Of a DNA stretch of 64,000 nucleotides, positions 1-10,125 are shown piece after piece. The notes under the pieces were generated by a model. The model did not search any database and was not told where the DNA came from. It saw nothing but the letters and a program-made list of their open reading frames with translations. Made by a program: the position numbers and the translations under genes. The stretch's first letter is position 1, and the number at the start of each line of letters is the position of its first letter. The DNA is taken from the NCBI GenBank assembly GCA_951217055.1, contig OX578277.1, positions 66,372,388 through 66,436,387 of the forward strand, written 5' to 3'. The stretch is from Gerris lacustris. Its lineage: Eukaryota; Arthropoda; Insecta; Hemiptera; Gerridae.

Positions 1-859
1 AGTACTTGTGAAGCCTCAGGTCCTTCAACCATTTCCAAGTTCCTAAACATGAACAATAAGTACATTTATTTCTAATAACAAACAATAGAAATAAATAAGA
101 TTCATTAAAAGTGTAGAATAAACGAATAATGTGTCAGTATAAGTGTTAATGTAGATTATAATTTATTGGTATATATTTTACCCGCCATGCCAGGAGCAGG
201 CGCCATTTCTAGGAGAGAAGATCCCCTGTTCAATGAACTAGTTGCACGTAAGGCAGTGACAGCCACATCGTATCTCGATTTCAACGCTTCAGGATAACTA
301 AACAAATATAAATAAAAATACAATATAGAAAATCCATATTTAAGTATAATAACTTTGTTAATTAGATTTTCAATGAATACATAATGAACCAAATCTATTT
401 TATTAATCAGCTAAAGCACTTACCTATATTTAAGAGAAGGTGTGTTGTTAACGATGAGTACCAGTGTAGAAGCCAACGTATGAGCTAGTTTTTGTTCTAG
501 TGACTTCTCTAAGGCAGTCGTGATGATAGAGGCATAGGCAAGCTTGATTTCTTCATTAAGCAGACTGGATCTAGGCAGGTAATAGACTATTCCAGCAAGA
601 GTTTGGACCACATCGTCCTCTTTGTACAACTTTTTTAAGAAACCTGTAAAAAATTGAGATTAAAATAATTTTTTTTTCTAACCATTTAATTTAGCTATAT
701 TTCGCTCTTATCTGGCATCTTTATTTAAAGTTAAACAAGGATATACGTACCGATATCATCAGCTGCAGCTTTGAGTTGGTCAATAGTCTCGCAATGACGT
801 TCCCAAGACCTAACTTCTGGAACCATGAAGTAACCATAAAGCAATGTAGAACCAACCAT
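1..859 (-). CDS. smg-like: Smaug-like SAM/PHAT RNA-binding protein, copy 1 (cut by window start)
   Basis: 5' part of the minus-strand Smaug-like gene; the complete copies are described at 10126-14143. CDS exons here are exon 1 at 751-859 (ATG at 859), exon 2 at 424-643, exon 3 at 182-297 and the first 42 bases of SAM exon 4 at 1-42; the rest lies left of the window. All visible junctions are GT-AG and the frame is open across them. Intron 1 is 107 bases (644-750), the uninterrupted form of the intron that holds a 2.1-kb transposon in copy 2. Residue 27 is Asp, as in copies 2 and 4. Whether this copy is whole cannot be seen. Confidence 0.75.
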
Positions 860-952
860 CTTGATATAAATATAACAGATGTGCACAAACAGAGAGGTAA
901 TAAAAAATTGGTAAGAGATGGTAGTTGTTGACTGAGCAAGTAAACTTAGCAA

Positions 953-988
953 TGTCTGAAGTAGAGGTGCAACTGCTGGAGTATATAA
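953..988 (-). promoter_or_regulatory. TATA box and initiator of Smaug-like copy 1
   Basis: On the minus strand a TATATA (982-987) is followed, about 30 bases downstream, by TCAGACA (959 down to 953), close to the arthropod initiator. That leaves a 5' UTR of about 97 bases before the ATG at 859. The block recurs at the same distance before each gene copy. A second initiator-like TCAGTC lies about 24 bases further downstream but is too far from the TATA box. Confidence 0.5.
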
Positions 989-1059
989 GCCCCTTAGGTA
1001 CCTGGACCTGCCCCCTCCCCCATATCTTAAACCAATCACATTCCTTCATTGAGCCCCCA

Positions 1060-2133
1060 ACTATTATTAAAACCCTATTTTAAAAAATGTATAATATAAT
1101 TAAATATCTTCATTATTCACTATACTATAGTATTTTTAAAAAACATATTAATGTTGAAAATGGTTTTATTTAATTGAATAGAAAAATAAATATATCTTAT
1201 TATTATTATGTTTAACGCGATGATATTAAAGAGTATGAAAGACTTTGTTTACAGTTAACTCTAATACCCGACATTATACTTAATAATAATTTAAAGAACT
1301 GAATATATTTAAAAGCAGGGGGCGTACTGCTTTTATTAATGTATGCCTATTTTAGAAAAGTATATATATAAATATCCTATATATGACCACAAAAATTGTT
1401 TTATCAATCTGCTTATGAGAATTGTAATCTCAAAGCTATCTAGAAATTAGTCTAATTTATGTAAATGTAATGTTATTTATTTTTTAGTTTTCTAAGTTTA
1501 TTGACTAATTATGTATTTTTAATGTCAGTTATACGAACTCCATAGAATAGAAATGTACATATTTCATCAAACAATAAATATATATATATATAAATGATTC
1601 ATTATTTAGTATAATAAAAAATTATTTAGTATTTAAAATAAATTTATGTTGGACATTTTTTGTTTCCATAGTGAATGAAAAAAAAATATGCCTCATTTTT
1701 TGAACGTGACGAGAGTACAATGTATGAAAGTCTGATATTCGACATTGTAGTTTGTAATAATTTAAATGAACCAATGAATGAAAATTGGAAGTAAAACTCC
1801 CTGGGTTTATGGTGTAGATAAGGTTAATATTACTTTATACAAAGGTACCTGTATTATAACATTGACATTATAATTAATATGTTGTAACATATGTTAAATA
1901 TAAATATAATAAATTATGTTATAACCTGACATTTCCTATATAAAAGGAAGTTTTTATTGTAATATATTTATTTAAAATATATAACATCCCAAATGACCCA
2001 CCTCGCCGCTTGAGGAGTCAGTGGCCCGGAGACTTACTAAGAATGTGATTAATTATTGAAAATTACTTTTATTATTATTCCTAATTCTTATTATTGTAAT
2101 CATAATTTTAATTCTCATGCCTAAAGGAGTAGT
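1060..2133. other. AT-rich spacer upstream of Smaug-like copy 1
   Basis: No gene is recognisable. The stretch is mostly A and T with short (AT)n runs (about 1575-1593). A small GC-richer island at about 1997-2031 is kept in all units. The junction at about 1420 is where this unit lacks the ~310-bp segment found at 14702-15008, 28205-28512 and 42918-43226. The ATAAATGATTCAT site just after 1590 is the empty form of the LINE insertion site of unit 3. Confidence 0.6.
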
Positions 2134-2260
2134 TAATGGACTACAACGTTTTTCAAGTAATTCAATGCCCGAAGAAAACTTGTATCATTAACACTTATAA
2201 CATTTATATATGTAGTTGTGTTACTCAATAAAGTGGAAAAAAAAAATAAAATAAAATAAA

Positions 2261-2326
<66 letters not shown>
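2134..2326 (+). repeat. Retroposed 3' tail with AATAAA, poly(A) and (AT)n microsatellite
   Basis: A ~95-bp sequence ends in CAATAAAGTGG followed by an impure A-tract and then a long (AT)n run. The same 3' end occurs at 15463, 18579, 35187, 43942 and 59275, and without its tail near 58660. A polyadenylation signal directly before an A-tract fits the 3' end of a retroposed transcript; the parent element is not identified. The lengths of the A and AT tracts differ in every copy. Confidence 0.6.
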
Positions 2327-2327
<1 letters not shown>

Positions 2328-3245
2328 AAGGTAACGCGAGTGGATAAACGATATTTTTCGTTTTCTGATTTGGTGTGTAGAGTTTACGGAGTTCCTACTC
2401 TGGAGCAAGCAACATAATATAGTTGACCATGCGAAAAACAATAATTTAAATAACTTTTCAATAATTTTTAACGAAATAACACTTTTTCCCCTGCTTTTCC
2501 ATTTTACCCCCCTCTTATATAAAAATATAACAAAAGTGTATGTAGGTGTACTTTTAGGTAACATTTTTACCCAAATGTATACAAATTATTATTATTATAA
2601 TCGAGTTACTGGCATCATATAAAGCACGTGTACCAATTTTTATTCAAATCGGATCAAAAATGTAAATATTTCTAATTTTAAATAGAACATTTTTTTCCCT
2701 GTGTTCCATTTTTCCCCCTCTTAAAAAAAAATATGACAAAAGTGTACATAACAACAATTACTTTATTCTTAAAGAGCTTTCCAGCGACCTGCATCATTAA
2801 GGGTGTATACTATTCTGACTTTTGTACCCTGTACCCCGTAACTCTGAGTACGGAATTTAAATCATATTCATTTAAATTTAGTTTTTAATTTGGAAATCAT
2901 AAAAACAATCTCTATGAAAAAAATGCATTGATCAAAACAAATACATTTTTTTACCTAAACCTCAGCATAAAATATATACATTAGGTAGCATTTGTACCCA
3001 AAAATACTAAATGTACACAAATTATTTTACAATCGAGTTCCTGGCATCAAATTAAGCACGTATACCAATTTTCATTCAAATCTTGTCAAATTAATTAATA
3101 TTTATAATTTTTATTTAAAAATAATTTATTTTCCTGTTTTTCCTTTTTACCCCCCTCTTATGTGAAAATATGACAAAAGTGTACATAACAACAATTACTT
3201 CACTCTTAAAGAGCTTTCCAACAACATGCATCATGCAGGATATAG
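2327..3245 (+). repeat. Dispersed repeat modules (TACCCCCCTCTTAT family), unit 1
   Basis: Three successive diverged modules share a pyrimidine-rich TTTTACCCCCCTCTTAT start, an ACATAACAACAATTAC stretch, AAAGAGCTTTCCA and TGTACCCCGTA-like ends. They begin near 2460, 2690 and 3130. Related modules occur at 15638-16500, 18747-21610, 35377-36290, 44105-45010 and 58440-59125. There is no coding potential beyond short chance ORFs. Class unknown. Confidence 0.7.
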
Positions 3246-3578
3246 GAGAATGTACTCCAAAACGGGATAGCTAGTGTTTTATTTAAATGTGGTGTTTAAT
3301 TTTCTCTATTTTTATTACACACAATTAAAATAGCTTTACTGTATGCACTTTAGTTGCTTTAGTCTTGCACTTTAGTTGTGTTTTTATACACATTTTCGGT
3401 AAAAGAAGTCAAACATTTGGGTAAATAAATTAACATCACGTAACACTATATATTTGTTTGAAATATGAAACAAAATTGATAGGAACAACGAATAAACATG
3501 GAACATTAGAAAAAGTTAGAATGATTTAAAAAAAAGAAAATCTTCACTGGAAGTTATGATTCATTTTAAAAGCTAAAA
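3246..3578. other. AT-rich spacer, no gene seen
   Basis: Contains a small direct repeat around GCACTTTAGTTG (about 3354 and 3369). It is kept nearly unchanged in the other units. Part of it (from about 3435) reappears in the scrambled array edge at 51298. Confidence 0.5.
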
Positions 3579-4062
3579 TTACATTTTTAAAAAGAAAATA
3601 AAAATAATTTTATCAACAGGAAAAAGCTTTAAGGAAGGCTGTCTATTTCCACATAGAACAAAAATAACATAAAAAAGAGTCATCTTTTTCATCTGCTCCG
3701 GCGCAAGCTTTGTGAGTCCAACCTTGGCAACTCGAGCACTGTATCCAGCCTTCTCAGGATTTTGGTTCAAGATGGAGGTCGGGTAAAACGGGATCCAACG
3801 AAACTCTCTCCTGTTTTCGGCATCAACAAAGTGTCTTGCCCGACTGTGATGTTTTTCAAAACAAACATGGCTGATGCCTGAACTGAAACTCGCTAGCTTT
3901 AGTTTTACGCACCAAATGTTCGTTAAAAACCATACAATAAATATAATACTTACCGGAATTGCATCCTCTGAAGAACAAGACCGATGAGAGTATTTGTGAA
4001 GCACAAAAAAGGCTGATGCTTGAAAAAATCTTGACTAAAAACTTTCTAAAATTCTCTTTCAA
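3579..4062 (-). CDS. Unrecognised conserved ORF of the array unit, copy 1
   Basis: Function unknown. The main exon (3579-3889) encodes a basic stretch with HHSRARHF, ENRREFRWIPFYPTS and KVGLTKLAPEQMKKM. A likely 68-base intron (3890-3957) has a GTAAGT donor and a TTTCAG acceptor, and the upstream exon (3958 to about 4035) continues the frame. No start codon is certain: the frame opens after a stop near a TTTTAG acceptor, so a further 5' exon may exist. The hydrophobic end (about FYVIFVLC) could be a membrane segment. The same frame is open at 21958, 45356 and partly 51451, and carries one nonsense codon at 16998 and 36794. It may be a second gene of the unit, or an exon relic carried along by the duplication. 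Confidence 0.35.
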
Positions 4063-4064
4063 AT

Positions 4065-6697
4065 TTAGTATAATGTCATCTCCAGTAAAGGTGTAGAAAA
4101 GATGCGTTGATTAAAAACATTATGAGACGTTTTAAATTTATTATAATTCACTCTTACAGTCACGTTATTTATTTTTATTCGTAAATGTATTTGTTGTCTA
4201 AGTGTAATTAAGTTTTGTGATAGTGTTAGATCTAATTTAATTTTTAAATTGTAATGACCCCCAATTTTGACTCTCTCCAATGGAGACAGAATTTTAAATT
4301 GTGTTAGAGATTACAGGCTGGATTTCAATTGAAAGAAAGTTTGTAACGACTGAAGATATTAAAAAATGTATACAAATTTTATTTATAAGAAAAAAATTAA
4401 AAAATCAATTCATTTATGGTTCTATAACTTTTTAAAGAACCAAGCTTAAACTTATCTGACTTCAGGAAACTTGCTCATTTACTAACTTTTCGATTAATAT
4501 TAATATAATAACCTATTTCTAAGGCGGAATTTTAAGTCAACTTGGCTGAAAGTAAAAAATAAACATGTTTATTTGTTGTTATTATTTACTTATAGGTGAG
4601 TAGATACTACAGCAGAGTTAAAGAGCTATTCATAAATATATGCTTCTGGTAAGATTACAGCTAAATCTGTAAGTGGTCATAATATGAAAATTCTCGTAAT
4701 CAAAAAGATTCTTTTGTTGGTAGTAAAGGTGTTTTGAATCTTCACAAATTAAAACATACTGTGCCATTAAAGCACAGCTACATTGAGGAACTAATATAAC
4801 TTCTGCGCCGTGTTAGAAACATAAATTTTGTATATTAGTTAAAATAATCTTAAGCCATAAATATAAATGATAAATGCACTGGAATTTGGATAAGTGGAAG
4901 TAAAGTTATTTTTTTACTGTACTCGGTATTGTCTATTTAAATAAATATGGAACCACCTAAACATAGAACCAGACATTTCTATATCTCAGAATACTTTAAT
5001 TTATGATACATATAAATTAAAAAAAACATACTTGTATATACTATATGTAAGTAAATATTAAATAAGTTATAGATATAATGCGTGATGCAATATAAGTGGT
5101 GGGCAAATAATATCTCTATGTCTACCTCTAAGGGTCAGTTAGACCTAAGGCGGAACTGGATGTCAATGGAAGTATTAGCGGTTACAGGTGATCAACTTTT
5201 TCTTAGGCATTAACTTTTCAATAAGATTATGTCGGAGAGTATTTTCAAAGGAAGGATTACTTGGAAGTAAAATTCCCTGGGTTTATGGAGCAGAGTAGGT
5301 TAATATTACTTTATACAAAGGTACCTGTATTAGAACCTTGACATTATGAATTCATATTATGTTATATATAACTTATAACTTATGTTAAAAATAAATTATG
5401 TTATAACCTGCCATTACCTTTCTACTTACTTATAATAGGTTACAATTGAACCTCATCAACAAGAGAAGGTTATAACTTATAACTCGTGATCGTTGAATGG
5501 GTTTACTGAATAGTATGTTATGCGTTATTTTTTTAGTATTTATCTGTATAATAGTAATTAATAAATAAATTGTAAAATGTAGTAAATCATTTTTTTCTGT
5601 ATAAAGGTAACATTTAAGTATTTCTAAGAAGCAAGAAAAGGGAACTACCTGTCCATTTTCCAAGACTTGGATCGGAAATGAAGGGTGGAGTCAATATTAA
5701 TTCTTTTAATTTTTACAACCTAAACTTGTGATAGCAAAAATATTTACAGGTACCTGAAAATAACAGGAATCAGTCTGGAAAATATTACATTTTTCATAGA
5801 ACAATTATTTTGAACTCTGCTCTTAGGCTAAGACTAAGACTTATAATAACGAATACTAAAGAGGCTGGTCTTTGTGTGAAAAGAATTGTGATTCTTGATA
5901 ATTTAGCTGAATAAGCTTCAATATTCAATAGGAATAGGACTTATAATTTATTACATTTCTTTAAGAAAAATACTACTCATTACACCCCGTACCCGGAGTA
6001 TAAAATTAATGTTGTTATAATCACATTAATCTTTAAAATCAACAAAACAGCTCACTTAAATTTCATAAAAGCTGCATTATAACCTTAATTGTTATAAAAA
6101 ATAAAAATAAATAAAGGAGAAATAGACTGCCAATTTCGTATGGTTGTAAAATTATTTAATTTTCTACCGTTTCTTACATCAGTCAAAATTGTTTTGATTT
6201 TTTAACATAAATTACAGTACTCTTTTACATTAATGAAATTCTTTAGATATATATATTCACGATTTATTACTGAATTCTGGCTAAAGAAAGTTTTTCTTTT
6301 CTTTTTCAAGGAGTCTGTGTTCACACTAACGTTTTTAGTGTTTTTGCAGAACATAAAAATTGGTGAAGTACGAGCTCTCTTTCTCACTATTTTCTTGAAA
6401 GGGAGTGAAAAAATTTTTATCAAAAAAATATTTCTTTTTATTAAAGAAAGAAAAAATAAAATACGGCACTATAATAGGCACATTAGTAAATTACCCCAAT
6501 GAAAATTTGCTAAAGAAGAAGAAACATAACTTAAAACTGATACGGCAAATAAAAACTATTATTATAACCTGTTGTTGAGTTCAACTATAACAAGACTATA
6601 ACCTTCCGGCGCAAAAATGTTTCGTGGTATTTAGCCTCTAGTCAAGAACTAGGTATAGACAGATATAGTATCGATAATATAGTATAAATAGATATAT
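4065..6697. other. AT-rich spacer of the array unit
   Basis: No gene is supported. Short ORFs on both strands (for example 4065-4280 minus, and an overlapping pair at 6202-6502) recur in the other units only because the units are nearly identical. The stretch 5090-5290 has a diverged inverted relative at 53420-54520. CATCAACAA at about 5451 and TATTATTATA at about 6560 are the empty forms of the MULE-like and Penelope-like insertion sites of unit 4. Confidence 0.5.
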
Positions 6698-9446
6698 CGA
6701 CGGCTTGGAAGAAGACTGTCACAAAACCGTGTTTTCAAATTTTACAGGAGAAGCAAAAGAAAAAAGTGACTATTTTTGATGTCGAATTTATTGACCTTAT
6801 GGTTGTTGGATTTGCTTTATATTATAATAACTTCTTCTATATACTTCAGGAAACCTAGCCATACTACTCCTTTTTACATAATAAGCTCAGTGCTTAATTT
6901 TTAGGCAATTTTTCAATTAAAATCAGTACTTGTGACGATATTCCATAAAAAAGAGTAAGCAAATTGCATATTAGTACATGAGGGTTTATAATAATTTGGT
7001 AAAACATTTTACAAATTAACATAATTTATTTTCTAAAATTAAAAGTACAAAAATCAAAATCATACATAAACTATATAACATGTCTAATAAAACGAGAGCA
7101 GGCACAATTCTATTCAGTCTTTGTCTTTAGTTAGTAAATTCAGTGTTGAAATAAATAGGAACTGTAAGTGACAAGTCTATTGCATTTAGACAAGTAACTT
7201 ATTTTTAAATGTTCTTTTGTTTCATATAATTCTTCTTAAATAAATAAAGACAAAAATAATAATACTGAAAATCAATTGACTTAGGTTCGTAGTCTATACT
7301 AGTGCCCATAAAAATAATATCACTTTTCCATATTTATATAATAATGACAATTAGATTTTCCAAATTACCTTGGACTCTATGGCACACAATCTTTTAAGTT
7401 GTTACACATTAAAAATAAAGATAGAAATTGGAAAATATAAATACTGATTTCTATAATTTATTCAAATTGAATTGATTGAATAAAATAAAATGAGATCATA
7501 AAATGCTATGACAATGAAAAGTAAAAACAGTCAAATTGAGATAAGTTGAGACACAAATAAAATATTTAAAAAAATAAAAACAGTTTTGAGTCTTTATTAA
7601 GGAATCGATAAATAATTATACAATCATTGCTGCAATAAAAATTCAAATGCATAAGCAGTATATCATGCATAGGTATTGTACGCTATGCTTGTATTTTTCT
7701 TACTTATTAAAAAAAATAGATATAGTATAAAACATAATATCAGGTAGGTATAAAAAGTTAAAAAAAATATTATGATGATTAAAATTCAAACAAAAATAAA
7801 ACAAGTTTATTATTTATAAATTTTTATGTTTTCATAAAATGAAGGAATATTTTTTTTTACTTATTAATTGAACTAAAGCGTCCTTTTTGCTTCCGAGCTT
7901 ACCGAAGGTAACGGAAGCATTGTGTTCACTTTTGAGAACGAAAATGTTTTATGCCTCCGATTTGAAAAAATCCAAGACAGAAATCCGTTTCAGACATCAG
8001 GGAACATTTTTGGTCTCGTGTCTGTCTGTCTGTCTGTCTGTCGGTCTGTGTGTCCGCGAATTATGAAACGTGCGACGATAACTTGAGTAAATGCCAACCG
8101 ATTTTGATGAAATTTGGTAGACATGTTCATTTTACCAATGCCCAGGACGAGTTCGTTGGAGAACGTTATCCGTCCAAGCGTTCACGAGCATCGCTCGCGT
8201 AAACGTAACCTTCAAATTTAAAATTGGAATTTTAGGTCGGGAAAAAAATCTAACTTCATCTTTTCAATGAGACAAACATTTTTTACAAATACAATTTTTC
8301 AGTAAAACCAACAGCGACACCGCTATGAAGTGTTAAAGATCGCTAAAACTATTAATAGTTTTTACACAATAAACATTATAACAATAAAGTGCATGATAGG
8401 ATGCGAGGAAGCTATGTGCCACAATAATTGGCAGTCTATTTACCATTGAGTCCAGTTTTTGTTTATAAGCTGATGTTAGTTTAACCTTTTTTATTTCGGT
8501 TGATTTTCATCTTGCTGCTAAACTTTTGTCTTCCAAACAACTTATATTGATAATAACATCACCTTCACAAGGCCTGGAGTCCAGGTATCCCACGGAACAA
8601 TCTACTGCCTCCAATTAATAGACTAGATTAGAGGGTGCTCAACTCCACCCCAATGCTGATAAGAAAGTTATAATCAAAATAACATACACATGAATGACAA
8701 TAGTCACTAGTCACCCACGTGACCACTGCAGGGTTAAAACTCCGATTGGTAAATAAATATAGGGAATACGACGGAGAACACATAGATAAGAAGTAGTAGG
8801 GTTAACGATTTCGTGAATGACGAAAGGTTACTAATCTACGGTTGAAAATTCTAAAAAATAATTGTTATAAAACTATATTTATTAATTTAAATAAAGCTTT
8901 ATTTTAGTGGAAAACTGTTATAAAATAATAATATTGTTACAAAATGATATAAATGTAGATAACATTGTGTGCAAGAGGGTCACTTTTTTAAAAAATAATT
9001 GTTTTAAAAAAATAAAAAAATAATTGTTTTGATCAAAATTGTCATAATATCGCACGTATGACGTTTTGATCAATTCATTTAATAAATATTTTATGGGTTA
9101 AATAGTCATAAAAGCATTTGTGTCGTTATTGAACAAAAATGAGATATAAATGTCTTCTTACCTTATTATGAAGACTGCAAGAAACACTTTTGTGACAGTT
9201 TATTAAAAAAAACGCGACGTTTCCACTTAGATGCCAAGTTGAACACTGATTTGTTACAGTTTAGACCATAATACTAATACAATCCTCTCTAATGTCAGAC
9301 TGGCATTTCACTCATTCTGGCGTTCTGTGTTTGTACTAGAAATATGACAATATTCTAAATAAAAGTACTACTCCTTAGGAGTGTTTTGGTACAAAAAAGG
9401 TTTTCTCAAAAAATCGGTTTTGTGACGGTCTTCTTCCAAACCGTCG
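6698..9446. mobile_element. 2,749-bp TIR transposon, unclassified, non-autonomous
   Basis: The ends form a 32-bp inverted repeat with two mismatches, beginning CGACGGYTTGGAAGAAGA. Units 2 and 3 show the uninterrupted site (about 25055-25064 and 39760), so this is a clean insertion with either a 4-bp ATAT duplication or a TA duplication plus one extra terminal base. No ORF of useful length is visible inside, so no transposase is encoded here. The interior holds a (TGTC)n tract (about 8018-8045) and a block (8399-8441) ending GAAGCTATGTGCCAC that has relatives at 9719 and 54093. The TA reading would suit Tc1/mariner; the 4-bp reading would not. Confidence 0.8.
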
Positions 9447-10125
9447 ATATGTATGTTTATTGACAACCATGGGGCTATACTTATTCTCTAATGTCTAAAA
9501 GATATTTCTTTCCGAGATTCTTTTTAGTTCCGAGTTACCGAATGTAACGCTTACCGAATATACCGGCTGCTAAATAAACTTAAACTTTTGCTAAAAAATA
9601 CTTTAATTCCTGTAAAGAATCAAAACAATTTTGAAAGATTAAAAAAACGATGGAAACAATTAAACCAATTAGACAATAATGGCTTGTAAAAGTATAAAAT
9701 CAATAAAGTACGGGGAAATGATGCGAGGAAGCTATGTGCCACACCAATTGCCAGTCTATTTTAAATTAGATTCGAACTTCCTCACTACTGAAATTGTTTT
9801 ATTGTTTTGCTCAAAGACTCAGTTCCATTTGATACTTCTTGCTTAATAAACTTCAAGTAAGGTTGTAACGAAAAGCAAAAAAAAAAAAAAAAAAAAAATA
9901 AGTTTAATAGATATTTATTTAAATTGTTCAAATATATTTACAAAAATAAATGATGAAATTTTATATTATATACACTATCTTACTAATAATATCACAGACT
10001 AGTTAGGAGTATAGTTAATAATATTGTGATAAGATTAAATAACTTCTTAAATAAATTACAAAATAATTAGTAGAGAAACTAAAGTCATTAACAAGGTTTC
10101 ATTAATGTTAATATAATTATGATTT
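9447..10125. other. 3' flank of Smaug-like copy 2
   Basis: Contains a repeat resembling the interior of the neighbouring TIR element (TTCCGAG...TACCGAA near 9535 and GAAGCTATGTGCCAC near 9729), a run of about 20 A (9879-9898), then an AT-rich stretch that is the 3' UTR of the minus-strand gene. Several TTTATT motifs, which read AATAAA on the minus strand (for example near 9914), could be the poly(A) signal. Confidence 0.5.

Noticed and set aside
4065..4280. 71-codon minus-strand ORF repeated in five units
   Set aside because: No family resemblance, and one copy (22444) has a 3-bp deletion. Conservation is explained by recent duplication.
6202..6502. Overlapping ORFs on both strands, seen again at 24566, 39273 and 49013
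   Set aside because: They are repeated only because the units are nearly identical. They overlap each other, are low-complexity (Lys/Phe-rich from AT-rich DNA) and show no known domain or splice context.
8018..8045. CRISPR-like or regulatory meaning of the (TGTC)n tract
   Set aside because: It is a simple microsatellite inside a dispersed repeat, with no spacer structure.
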